Of a stretch of 64,000 nucleotides of DNA, positions 21,313 to 33,239 are shown piece after piece. The first letter of the stretch is position 1; the number at the start of each line of letters is the position of its first letter. Source of the DNA: Gracilariopsis chorda. Taxonomy: Eukaryota > Rhodophyta > Florideophyceae > Gracilariales > Gracilariaceae. The notes beneath the pieces are model-generated. The model saw nothing but the letters and a program-made list of their open reading frames with translations, was not told where the DNA came from and searched no databases. A program made the translations under genes and the position numbers. Where the stretch lies: positions 185,993-249,992 of the forward strand of contig NBIV01000071.1 in NCBI GenBank assembly GCA_003194525.1. Direction: 5' to 3'.

Positions 21313-21342
21313 GAAGATATTGTATACCTTAAGGAAGACTTA

Positions 21343-22950
21343 GTGGAGGCAATGGCTACCATCACACACAGTCAACCCAAGATTTGGTTTTCTATGAATA
21401 CTTTGGACGATTGCTCTGTAATAAGCAGATCTAAGAAGGCTTGTGAGAACGTGAAGGGGTTCAAGGGTGTTTATTACAAGTACAATGCACCCTTCTTTGG
21501 CGGAACATGGACGTTGGTAGTTCGAGAGTCTAGTATGGAACAAGTCCTGCTAGTTTTGGTGTTGAAGAAAGAGTTGATAAACGGCATCAGCAAAACGATC
21601 TTGAAGAAGGCATCTTACTGTTTAAAAGGACACATGCAGGAGAACGTCATCCACTCTGATGCCGATACCACCTACACTCTGGTTACTTTACACAAAACAC
21701 TTCGAATATTGCTCTCTATTGCCGCTGCCAGTGACCTTTTACTAGAAGAGCGGACGTCTCGAACGATTACTTGTACGGAAAACTAAAACTACAGATCATA
21801 ACGGAACAACAAATGGACTCCTCTGGTGGTCTGGAGAAACTTGGCCATTTTTTAAAACCATACATATTTGTATGAAGTTAGTGAGGCTTGTTATATCTGC
21901 GGCCTTTTTTGCTCTAACACCAAATTGTCATGGATGCTTTTCCATTCTGCTTTAAGTTCAAGTATGTTCATCTTTTGAAAAGTAGAAAGCTTCCTTACTT
22001 TGCAAGCTTTCCTGGATGAGTTGTGCATTTGCGGGTCATGACGGAAACCTCTTTGAACATCTTAAGGAAAATGGTAATCACTACTTTCGACTTCAAATGG
22101 TTTAAAAATCTGAAGCCAATGATCACCGCAAAACATAAAGGCCACGAAATATAGCTGCGCCCTAAAACTTCTCAAGACTTTTGGCATGCACTAGAAAAAC
22201 GCTATTCAATCGTCTATACTATTGCCACCAGATATTTTGCCAACGAAGAATACACAAATAATATGTCGACTTAGAAAAATACGAAATATGGTTCTAAAAT
22301 AGGTGATCACCTCCACAAAGCCGTATCATTTAGACCCGATTTGTCTTATCCAGTCTATGCTTTATCAAAGTAGTTACACAATCAATGAAATGGACATATT
22401 TTATTTCGTAAGGGACTACTTTGATATCGTGCACGCACAACAAGATTTCGTGTTTGCTTTTCTTCACACTGCTCTATATTTTCAGCAAGTCTCCAAGCGT
22501 ATGCTGACGCCAACTAAGAGTGATAAGTGGGGACAGAAACGTCGATGACAGGGTATGTTAGCCTTTTTAACGATGCTTCTGTTACGTGAAAATCAAAAAG
22601 AAAGACACTCAATGTTCTGTGCTTGGCTAAAGCATAGTATACTGCTCTTTATACATATGCAAAATACCAATAGAGAATAAATAAATTCTTTTGAAACACC
22701 GCACACAAACAGACATGAAACGAAAAATTCCGATATTTAGTGACCAGATTCTTAGTTCAGAGATCGGCCACCTAAATTGTCACCGCTGATTCAATTGTAT
22801 CTGGGTGCAATAACTATATTCATGAAAACATGCCCCACTTAAAAGAAATGAGTCATTGACACTTGGTATCAGAGTAAAATGTTCCTGAAAGTCTACAGAT
22901 CGCCGACATACTGACAAATTGTGCGTCTTTTTCATATTTAAAGAAGATGG
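21343..22950 (+). pseudogene. decayed Ty1/copia reverse transcriptase and RNase H
   Basis: The open part (21343-21786) has GGTWTLV, then KASYCLKGH, then a TYTLVTLHKTLRILLSIAAAS stretch, the motif order of copia reverse transcriptases (GTW.LV, KARL/YV..G, Y.PV......R.LL..AA). Past 21786 the homology continues through many stops. FRPDLSYPVYALSK near 22330 matches the copia TRPDI.Y.V..LSR motif. LQAYADAN near 22497 and SMTGYVSLFNDASVT near 22540 match the start of copia RNase H. Several stops fall on positions where the family has tryptophan or glutamate. No LTR was found, so this is an old fragment. Confidence 0.7.
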
Positions 22951-25900
22951 GTAGCTTAATGAATTTAGAGTAGTTCTAGAGAGAAAAACGTGCTAGCTGT
23001 ACTAACTGAAATGAAGTACTATTGTGCTTTTTCCGGTCCTATAGTTTTGCAAGGTGTTACAAGTGATATAGATGTGAAGTATTTTTACATGTATGTTTTG
23101 TGCATTAGTACGTATCATGGGTCTCCATCCAAATGTTTTTCTAAGCGCTTTCACTACATTTTTGGAAGGATTTGAGTAATTCCTGGTTTTTAAGCTTATT
23201 GATGGAGTCTTTTTTGTTTCAACGGAACTAAACCTAATACTTGAGAACCTAAACTTTTGGGAATGAGAACTGCTATGACTACAAATGTTACTGTCTGAAA
23301 GATTTCATGAAGAGAAGTCAATTTTGATTTAAAAGAATATCTTGTATATGTCACTGTTTTTAGATGAATGTAGAGTGAGGTTTATGCCTCGGTGCGTAGT
23401 GCAATGAAGTGCTTCGATTTGACAGACAGTTAGAAGATCAACACGCCTTTTGCAAGTCAGAGACGTAGACGAACATGCTGTACGCGTGTGTACAGAGTGT
23501 AGCTTTGCTAGGCTACCAATATGATTGTACTATTTCACAGCGGCGGCACTTTGTACTGTGAGCAGAGTCAGCAAACACAGATTTTGAACTTTCAATGAGT
23601 TTTCTGCCCATACTCTACAAGCAGTTGGGGTTCCATCATTTGCTGCTTTTCTGGTTTGCGATGGATGCGTCGCTACTTTTATGGCATTGATGAGGTGCGT
23701 CATTCTCCGTATCCATTTAAAGCAATCTGATGGATTGATAATTCTATTCTATCTCCCGCGATACTTGCTTTTCTTGGTCTTGAAAGGTGGTACTCAACTA
23801 TTTCTAAGTTAGAAACGCGTAATTGATTTATAGGTTTTGTTGCCTCATGATTGTGCTCTTTCTTCTTAATATTTTGCCCACATTTGCTGTCTACCTTTGA
23901 AATGGAGAACATATTTAGTCCTTTCGGAACCAAAAGACCCGACTAACTTGTACTTTGGTACAATAAGATAGGTAGTTGCTACGAGCGTAATATAATGCGT
24001 TTTTAAAAAACCACAGTCAGAGTTAGAGGTAAATTACAGAGTTTATTTTGGTAATTGCGGGCTAATGAAGCCACAAGCTATAACTATAGAACCTAGCCTC
24101 GGAAAAGAACGATTTTTTAGAATGAAGAAACTCGATGAGAAGTTGAGCCAAAGATCTGAAAAACCAACAACAAAAGCCATAAATACCACATGTTCACTAA
24201 AACACTGACAGCCACAAACAGCTTTCATGAGACTAATAGCGCATTTAATACCAAAAACCTTGTTAGACGGCAGAGATCAACACTAAGGAAGGCTAAGAAC
24301 AGGAAACAAAGTGAAAAATGAGCATCTTGACAGAAAACGACAATAAGAAGAGCAGCACAGTATGCATCCACTAGAATACCAACAGATCAGAACAACGCAG
24401 TAACACAAAGAGCAGGAAAACGCAGTATAAAAGCAGTAATAGTGCCGGAATGGTATTAGACAGTTAAGCAAGCAGCGAAGAATGGAAACACAATGATTGT
24501 AATAGCCGAGAACAGAAAGTAGAACGTTTGTAGGGCATATGGTGATGATAAGCAGAGAGTGCATGCCAAAATCTGGAAGGCATAAGTGTGCAGTACCAAT
24601 GGAATGCCATGACAAATTTTGAAATAACGTGCGCCTGACACTGAACTACTTGTCATTGTCTCATTTGCTGATATTTAGTTTTAGCTGCTCAGTGCTTTCA
24701 CCTGGCCCATTCCTAAAATAATGGCACATCATTGACGATTAAGAACTTATTGTGATAGTGCAGTGTTGTAAAACGCATCTGCTGACGTCTTTTTTCTCAA
24801 TCCATTTTTACTCCGTTCACGCCGTGTAAAACCTTCGTGAGCCGTTTCTCACTACTAAAGACTACTACCTGCCACTGATGGTCATCTCTAGGTAGCAATC
24901 ATACAGGCTCAATTTGAGAAATGGGTTAAATTGAGAAGAGTTAGTTGCCAAAAAGATCGCAAACGTTCAGCAAAAACCTGTTTCTCGTTTTTGTAAGTAG
25001 GCAATTTTTGGTTTTGTAAAATTGAGAGTTCTAGCGCAGATCCAAATTACAGGCGTTTGTTTACCAAAGTGTCAATGTCAGATGCGTTATGTTCTTGAAA
25101 GTGCCAGAATCGTCAAAACTGTAGCTCGTTTCCAAGGAATGGAAACTTGAAAGTGAAGTACTCAAAGTAAAAAGCTCGTGTGTCCTCCTCGCAAAAGAAG
25201 GAAAAGCGGTTAGACTGTAAAAGAAAGCATATTAGATATGGTAAAAATTTCTTGTGTAGCTGTTGCCTTTTTGTCCAAAATACGCAGACCCAACGCCTTT
25301 GTCGTTAAAGAAAGCAATAATATCTGTCATCTTAACATTTCTGCAACTAATAAGTTAGTTTTGCAATAGTCTGTTCTATTGTGGTTCAAACGAACAAGAT
25401 GCAGTGCCGCTATGACAAAAAAGAACGCATGCTTAAAGAAAAGATACAAAGTCCAACCTCGTCCTTGTCCCAAACAAACCCCCTTCTTCGTGTACCATCG
25501 ATTCTGGCGTACCAAACACTGGGCAAAATTTTACATATTTTAAGGTCATTAATGTGTTCCGAATTAATCCATGCTGATTGCTACCATGGAGGTACTGCTC
25601 AGCTTGTCGCCACTTTGCCGTTCAAAGCTTAGCGAGTACATGATCAGTATTGAGATATCGGCTGGCGATTCTCCACAAACTCCCGTTAGTGCTTTGATGT
25701 TAAACCGGCACCTAAGATGAGTTCCAAAATTTCTTTTTAACATTTACATAACTTTCCATAGCTGTAGCAGGACAAGGTGACATTCTATCCTATCGCCGTC
25801 CCAACTCATCACTGTTTTCTGTTTTTGTGCAACATTCAGCTCGACATCACAGAGCACAGTACCAGAAATGACTATCCAAACCCTCCATCCGTTGCCACTC

Positions 25901-26500
25901 ATCCAGAAAACCAGAATAGAATGTTTATTCGTAGCCACTGAGGTGTATGATTCGTTGTGTATCATATCTCACAAATTGGGAAGGAGATATAAGCGATGTC
26001 CAAGTGTTAACAGACACCAAATACCACATTCACGTCGTTTTATTCCTATGGTGCGCGCAGAGCTGTTATTTATAATGCTGTTTCCAACTTGTTGCCTACA
26101 GAATCTATAATGTATGTGAGGTTTGTGCTATATACCCAGCTTTCGTTTGCTCCTACCATCTCTGATTGTTCGACGGTTAACCGTTTTTCACCTGAACGCG
26201 AAGTTCTTTACCAGTATTATTTAGTCATACACAGTACTGGCTAGCCAAAAATGCATTCGGAAAAACAATAGCTCGAAAGGCGCAAGTACCATTTTGCGCC
26301 TGACTTGTGCTACCAGAAAACTAAAGAACAGTCTATAAGAATTGACTCACGTTGATACTGGAGAAACTCTACTCCTGCTATTTCAAAAAATGTGGCAATA
26401 TTTTCATTGAGATAAAAGTGTAATTACAAAATCTGCACGTATTTTTCAAGCATCTCCAAAAAGTGTGCATCTAAAATGATACAATGACGAATGACAATCG
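22951..26500. other. AT-rich stretch without a supported gene
   Basis: No recognised coding sequence. The segment 24280-24640 is unusually purine-rich on the plus strand, which creates an artificial cysteine- and leucine-rich frame on the minus strand. Short open frames at 25381-25632 and 25868-26110 have no recognised domain. Confidence 0.4.
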
Positions 26501-26599
26501 ACGAAAACAATTTATTTCATATTCTGAAATTTTATGCAGTTGCGCTACCTAAGCGGTGCAGAACAGACAAATCCACTGCTAAAACAATTGACCAATGCC

Positions 26600-29260
26600 T
26601 TGTGTCCAAATTAAATATTTAACCATGCGCTGTTCTACATATGGCCACACTCTTGTCGATAAAACTCGAGTATTGAAAATCGATGAAGCGGTCGATGTGG
26701 CTCATATGGAAAACATTTTGGTAGTTTTGCCTAGGACACAGAAGTTAATGATGAAAATTGGGTTGGGAAACCGAGTTAACGCGAGCTGCAAGGTCTTTTT
26801 CCTTCCTTTTTTAGCAGTAGAGAAAGACGATAGTCGTGTTTCTCGGTTAGAACTATCTTTAGATGATCCCATCAATTCAGCATGGTAAGCACCCATCCCG
26901 TCATCCTCGGTGATGTTGAGAATGCAGACCAATTTCTCACCATCTCTTAGAATGATCAGATGGTCCTTTCCATATCGACTCTCCCTGACTGTTTTACAAG
27001 GACAGTAAGGGAAGAGATTTAAAGACATTCTCCTTTTCTTTTCGTATCGTGTACCCTGGGGCGTAGACTCACCTTTCATTAATTGATGTATATCTATGAA
27101 GCATTTAAAGTATGGAAAACTTGGTTCAACGCATCGCAGTTTTTGACTTTCGTAAAACAATCGGAGGGGTTTTTATCGGAGGTGACATATTAAACTTGAG
27201 ATATTTCATGATTTGAGTAGGCTCAAAAACAGCTGACATGTCGATCATGAGTTGTTTTTCAGTTGTGGATGAATGCTTATTAAGTCGAAAATACTATTTG
27301 AGTCAATCAACATTGTTCTTGCAATAATCCCCCTGTGTATGGACTCTAAATCATTTTGATGACCTAAGCAATGTCAAATGCGTATATAAGTGCGTCTTGT
27401 TTTCTTTTTAAGACGGGCCTTGTAACATGCTGGCTTTTGTGGCTTCAGAAGTGAAGAATGTGGCAATTTTAAAATTTTTTAACGAAAAGAATAATAGTCC
27501 GATCTGGGATGAGTTTTCTGCCTGATTGGCAAGTTATGATTCGGAATATACCTTGAAAAAAAGCGAACTGACATCACAATTAACCCATTTCAGACTTCTA
27601 ATCTAAGTTTGCTGAACATATTTTACGAATTTGTTGATGTTACTGACACCCTCGTTGGAAAAAGAGTCTTTCAAAACTTGATCAGCTATGTTGACATCAC
27701 AAGAAATTTCTGGTTGTGTGTGAGTCAATGAGACACCTTTCTATCTGGGCGAACGGAAATCAGAAAGGGTCCATTCTTTTGGAAGAATTCGCATTCGTTT
27801 GCCATAATGTTTCTGAGTTTACGAAAATCTGTTATGAATTGTGAGTAATTTTACGCCTGCAAATATAGTGAAATCCATTGCCAAGTCTTTTGATTCAAAC
27901 TTCAGTATAGTAAGTTTTGCATTTTGCAGTAATTGATTATTTCCACAGTAAGGGAGGTCATCTACGTAAACACCTGCTAGGCCAATGAGCTTTGACTGTA
28001 TGTGTTTCTTGAATGGTCACAGATCTTCTTTTATCCGTTTTATGTTTAGATCTTCTTTCAGATGAGTGGTTATTTTTCTGAACCACTATACTCCAGAATT
28101 GGAAAGTCCATAAGGAAGGCAGAGAAGTTCAAACAAACTGTCTGCTGGAAGTTCTAAATCTCTTAATGGTTTCAAGCATACGTTATGCATAAGCGTCTGT
28201 ACATATTGCAAGGATGCTTGACGAAAAAATTTGCTCCATATTTGATATTCGAAAAAGTGGTGATGGAAACAAAAATTCAGGTGAAGAATTGTCTTAGACT
28301 GAAATAGTTTTGGTCGAGAAGAGCTTCTTCCGGAACCTGGTGCCCTTGGGCGACATATCTTGCTTAAAATATCTCTTCATCAGTTTCAGGGTTTTTGATG
28401 ACGAGCAGAAATTGGCAAGTATGACTTTTGGGATCTTTTGACAATGTGTCTTCTTTAATGACCTTCCACGTTCTACAGGATACTTATTTTGCCATCCCTC
28501 TTCGTTTAAAATTGCTGAACGTTAGTAGATTCCGACGATGATTGGAAGGCCCTAAAACTTCAGTAACTTGAACATCATAGAGTTCAATATCATCAGGAAG
28601 TATTGGTCGGAGACAAGTATGAAGATTGTTCATTAGCTTACCATGATGGAAGTCTGTGACTTGCACAAGGGGGTATTGGACTTTTTGTCTATTGCAAGTA
28701 ATGAGGGCCTGCTTGTCGTGAGTTCTCACAACTTTTTTCATGTCCAATCTACTTAATTAGCTTAAATACATCACGGTAAACTAGAACTTCTTGTCCAATT
28801 TCTAAGTTTGTCGATGCGGTATATGGAATCTGTTTGACGATTGATCGATACAAGCCAAGCTTTAAAGTGATTGTTTCCATTTCAGTGCGCGCGATTTGAA
28901 ATTCTTTCATTCGCTTTTCATGATTTGGAAGTTCTGTGCTTTATTGTGGGAAGCGACGAAGAACTCCAAATACGATCATTGAAAGCAGGTGTACCTTGAG
29001 GTTCAATGTATTGTTAATAGCTTTTACAGCAAAGTCGAAGGGCTGGGACGATGGGGACATCGGGCTTGCTTTAAAAAATGTTTTGACGGATACGACGTAA
29101 TGTTTCAAGATGCTTTTCACTGGGACCAAAGCAATAATGACTTTAATGCCTGAGAATGTTTAGGTGATTCCAACCACGTTTGAAAGTTCTTCCCATCGAG
29201 GGTATACAACTGGAGGTTGCAGATGTCGTATATTTGGATTCCTCACATCGCAGGTCACAT
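26600..29260 (-). pseudogene. decayed Ty1/copia pol on the minus strand
   Basis: Read from right to left, parts of a copia-type pol appear in order. The integrase C-terminal part near 29.1-28.75 kb has FAVKAINNTLN, IVFGVLRRFP and GQEVLVYRDVFKLI. Reverse transcriptase near 28.46-28.34 kb has QFLLVIKNPETDEEIF, a TAA, then ARYVAQGH; the TAA stands where KARYVAQG has lysine. The catalytic box GVYVDDLPYCG is at about 27955-27973. The open frame at 27160-26702, with KDHLIILRDGEKLVCILN, resembles the region just before copia RNase H. Frames change several times. The motifs differ from those of the plus-strand relic, so this is a different family. Confidence 0.65.
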
Positions 29261-29714
29261 TATGAAACGAAAAAAATCACAATGAAAAAACAGGGACGAA
29301 ACAAAACGGTGACCATTCGTCTTTATCTGGTCGCAGGGCTTTTATATAAACTGATCGAGCGTCGAACGAGTTTTAGGGGGCGTAAACCTCTATCCATACG
29401 CACCTGCCCGGTTCCAGGAAATACTAAGACGGTTGGTTGACCGATTGGTGCTAACTTTCGAGCTCATGCCTCAAATGCTGCGATTTGGAGTCGCAACCAC
29501 AGATAAATTGTTTGGAAGGCTCAGCGATCAGGATATCAATTACCTTGAACGGTGGCAAAGTGACATAACCTTCAAGGTATAAATCCAATTTCACAGACTT
29601 TGCAAGAACCTAAACACCCTCATCATAAAGCACTGCAATCACTTTGGGGCGGTAGTCACAAATGCACTGTCGCTTTTCATCGTACCGTTGCCAAATTGGG
29701 CTGAGAGTTTGGAG

Positions 29715-30110
29715 GATCTTCAAGTCCCATCATGAACTGACCATAGAACTAGAATTTTAGAGAAGTGGTGCTTAGAGGAATCTGGAAGTAAGAAGAGTAG
29801 TAGATCAATGGTCGTGGCTCGTCCGTGTGCAGAAATTTAGCCATTTATAGGGCCGGGAGTATGGATATGTGAGGGAGATACCTTGGTGTGAGAAGACCAT
29901 GAAAAATTGTTCAAGTTCATTGAAGGATGGAGGCGCTTGCAGATGCTTCGTGCAGTTTTCTGAATGTGTTAGCCTCGTACTGATGTCAAATACTGTCGTC
30001 AAAAGTCATCATGTGCAAATCGTGCCTTTTTTGCCTTAAAACGTAGCGTGTAGCTTACGTTCTGAACAAATGTAGTGGGCTGCCGAAGGTCTTCAAGTAA
30101 GAAGTGCTTG
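29715..30110. repeat. local direct repeat, copy A
   Basis: Matches 30254-30650 at an estimated three quarters of positions over nearly 400 bp. Shared landmarks include a GGAGTATGGATATGTG block, TGGTTCAAGTTCATTG-like sequence and an AACGTAGCG block, in the same order. The offset is about 540 bp. Confidence 0.6.
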
Positions 30111-30116
30111 TGCTAC

Positions 30117-30188
30117 CGAGTGGAAACGTAGGTATTTCTATTTCTGAGTGAAGTGTTCTACGACGCTTCGACATCTGACGATGTGCCA
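30117..30188. repeat. dispersed repeat block, first copy
   Basis: About 72 bp beginning ACCGAGTGGAAACGTAGGTA recur at 32859-32933 in the same orientation with about ten differences. On the minus strand both copies read as similar peptides, ending in EIPTFPLGST here and ELPTFSLGNT there, which hints at a former coding sequence. Confidence 0.55.
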
Positions 30189-30253
30189 ACCTGCTCTCCA
30201 GGTTCAAGATTCCTTACTCTTTAGCACTGTGTGAAGTCTTGTGAAAGGGGAGG

Positions 30254-30650
30254 AGAATCTTCAAATCACGTTGTGAGTCCATCATGGAACTGTAACTTGG
30301 AAAACGCCGTGCTTAGCGGCATCTATAAATAGTAGTAATACTAGATCTATGGTCAAGGCACGTCGGTGTGCAGACGTTTGGCTATGGATAGGGCCAGGAG
30401 TATGGATATGTGAAAGAGGTGCATGGGTGCGAAGGGGGGGTTTAAAATGGTTCAAGTTCATTGATGGATGGATGCGTGTGCTGTGCTTTGTGCAGTTTTC
30501 TAAATATCTTAATTTCGTACTAAAGTGAAATGTTGTCGTGAAAAATCATCATATGCAAACCGTGACTTCAGTTTCCTTAGAACGTAGCGGGTAGCCAAAG
30601 TTCTGAACGAAATTATTAAGCTGGCGAAGTCCCTCAAGTAAAACATTTCG
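30254..30650. repeat. local direct repeat, copy B
   Basis: Diverged duplicate of 29715-30110. It could be an old tandem duplication or two pieces of one repeat family; no terminal structure is seen. Confidence 0.6.
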
Positions 30651-30659
30651 GATGATACT

Positions 30660-32850
30660 GGGTGAGCTCACATGGTAGAACAGTTCACAAATCTTTAGAG
30701 TCGGTTTTGTGGTGAGACACCTTAACCCACGCTGCAATCGAGCTGTAGAGCGCCTTAATAAAACCGTTGAGTCAATGCCAGTAGAAAAACTGGATAGGGT
30801 AACACATCTTTTAAACAGATACGTACTATAAACCCAGCTGACGTACAACTGTAAGGTTTGTGCTAGCACAGCCTCTAATCTTTTCTTATTGACGTCTGCA
30901 AGAACAATGAATGACTTTCACAATTTTGATCGCACAATGATGAAGTCTGCGTCGTAATTGGAAAAATGAAAGAATCATCAAAAACAACTATGGAAAACAT
31001 ACTATCTGCAATTGGCGAGTAAGTAAATGCATTCAAGAAGAAAGATCAGCATTATTTTCAAAGAAAACTCTACGTCTCTAGACCTGGTGCTTTTCTAGCT
31101 GGCTCACTAGTAATGATTTGAGCTGTAGTAGTGTGAGAGTTGATCACGTAGGTATTGCAGTGTCCTGTATCACTACAGTATACCGCGAGGGTTAGACTAC
31201 CTAACTAATTGTTTTACTGGTATCTCTAATTCTTTTAGGCAGGAAGTCATACTTTGCTACTATGATATCAGTTTATGCCAGTATTGCCGTCCTCAACGTA
31301 TGCCACGTAGCAAAGTAGAGTGGTAAAGTATTGCTCAGCCTTAAGGTAGATGCAGCGCTCTCGCTCCAAAAATGGTGAAGGTAAATATCTGTTGGCTAAG
31401 TGAGAAACAATATGGTACTAGTCACGCTTTACTAGCCCGCACACGACGCACTCTCAAGGCCATCAATTGATTACAACTTGTTTGTTTGGCTATCTCGCTC
31501 CCAAAGTAGTTTGGTGCTGCTACTTTACTCGGTTATTCAACTTTCATCATCAAGGCTAAGTTTTTCTCGCGCTCACTCCAACAACCCATTCAAATTGACT
31601 ATTAGTCCAGTACCCCTCACCTAATTCGTTTTACAACACAAGATACTACCAAGAACTCAAACTATTATGCACAATAAAAAAACCAATTACATTTGTCCCG
31701 GAAAAAAGGCTTATACTGCAGACTAAGTCAAAATAATTGTCTCATGAAGGTAATCGATATTTCGAGGAATACAAATTTTAATTCGAGACAACACATGACA
31801 AAAAAAAGATAAAAAAACCTACTTTATACTTCTGGAAAAGCAATTCTGCTAAGTCATGATTCAACCCTGTAAAAACATTTCATGACGTAAATTACACACG
31901 CTTATACGTTAAATCAGCGCATCTTACCAATTTTTCAATGCAGAAAACTACGAGCAGACTTGGGCAAATAATGTCGTTTGAAACGTAACTTGGATATTCA
32001 AATGAGGTGTTTAGAATTCATTACTTCAGACAATTGCTTCATAGAAGAGCATATATGTCCACTTTTAGAGTTATCAATCTGGGTTGGCGACATGTATGAA
32101 GTTTACGTCATAGATGTTGCACGAGGGTAGTCCTTTTTGATTGAGGGGATAAGTACAAAATAGAAGTTAAGTCAACCCCACAGAATGGGCAGCTCCCTGA
32201 TTAAACTTCCACTATCCTCTTATATTCTCAAAAGCCATCACATTCACACTATTTGTGCAGTTTATATTATTTGCCTCATGGAATGTTTAATTATTACCAC
32301 ATGATTCACGACTCACTAAATATAATGTAATTTGTATCTTGTAACTTTTAGCACCGACCCAGATAGGTTTACCGTCGAAATTTAGCTCCATATTTTGACA
32401 ATATTGCTCGACATTTTAGGATCAGTGAGCAATGCCCGAAGTGCTGATTTAAGTTTGCAGCCGTGCCACGACGAAACATAGCCTTTCGTGCGTCACACAC
32501 GCCTTTTTGATGACAATGCGCAATAACAGCCAGCATAAACTGTGCAGCCAAAATCAAGTTTTGGTCTTCGAGACTCAACAGTTCTTTTGACGTCGTGAAA
32601 CCATATGAGTAGAAGTCATTGTATAATGATTAGACTGATTTTTTGATCCATCAGATCCATCTGCTCACAAACCATGGTTTAACTAATTCAGTTTTTGGTC
32701 ATCTCACTTGTGAGGCAAATACTTCTTTAGTTTCTGTATGAAAACAAATATTGGCAGGCTAGAAAAAATAATCAGCGTTTCAGAGTGAGAGCGAGTTACC
32801 ATCTTGTTCTCCATCGGGGCCACTGTGAATGCATCCATTGCACTATCGTC
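30660..32850. other. AT-rich stretch without a supported gene
   Basis: No gene recognised. A minus-strand frame at 30549-30869 is open for 106 codons without a known domain and overlaps the end of direct-repeat copy B. Confidence 0.4.
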
Positions 32851-32858
32851 AATGTATG

Positions 32859-32933
32859 TATTACCGAGTGAAAACGTAGGTAATTCTATTTCTAAGTGTA
32901 GTATTCTACGATGCATTGACTTCTGCCGATGTA
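32859..32933. repeat. dispersed repeat block, second copy
   Basis: Second copy of the block at 30117-30188, with an open minus-strand frame through it (32704-32985). Confidence 0.55.
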
Positions 32934-33239
32934 AATCTGAGTCCCTCCATCCATGTCGGTGTCGGTGCGGCAGCCCGTGCTGCACGAAGAGGCATGTAAG
33001 GAAGGCCTGACTTCACTCGTCGATGGACCAGAATGCGAGTGCGAGCCGTGTATGATCCTAGAAACGGTGAACCTATGCTGCACTCAACCTAGCCTCAGAC
33101 GAATGTTGGATGCGTTCTCTTTCTTTCAAGTGAAGCCTCGGCAATCAGGAAAGCCTCTAAGGCATAGGTCTGTCGTAATGTCTACGCGTATAAGCTCCAG
33201 GGTTGACGGTTTTCACTCGTTTGGGAGGATTGCACCATA

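Noticed and set aside
24283-24656. Minus-strand frames rich in Cys, Leu and Phe
   Set aside because: They mirror the purine-rich plus strand; hydrophobic cysteine-rich peptides arise automatically from such composition.
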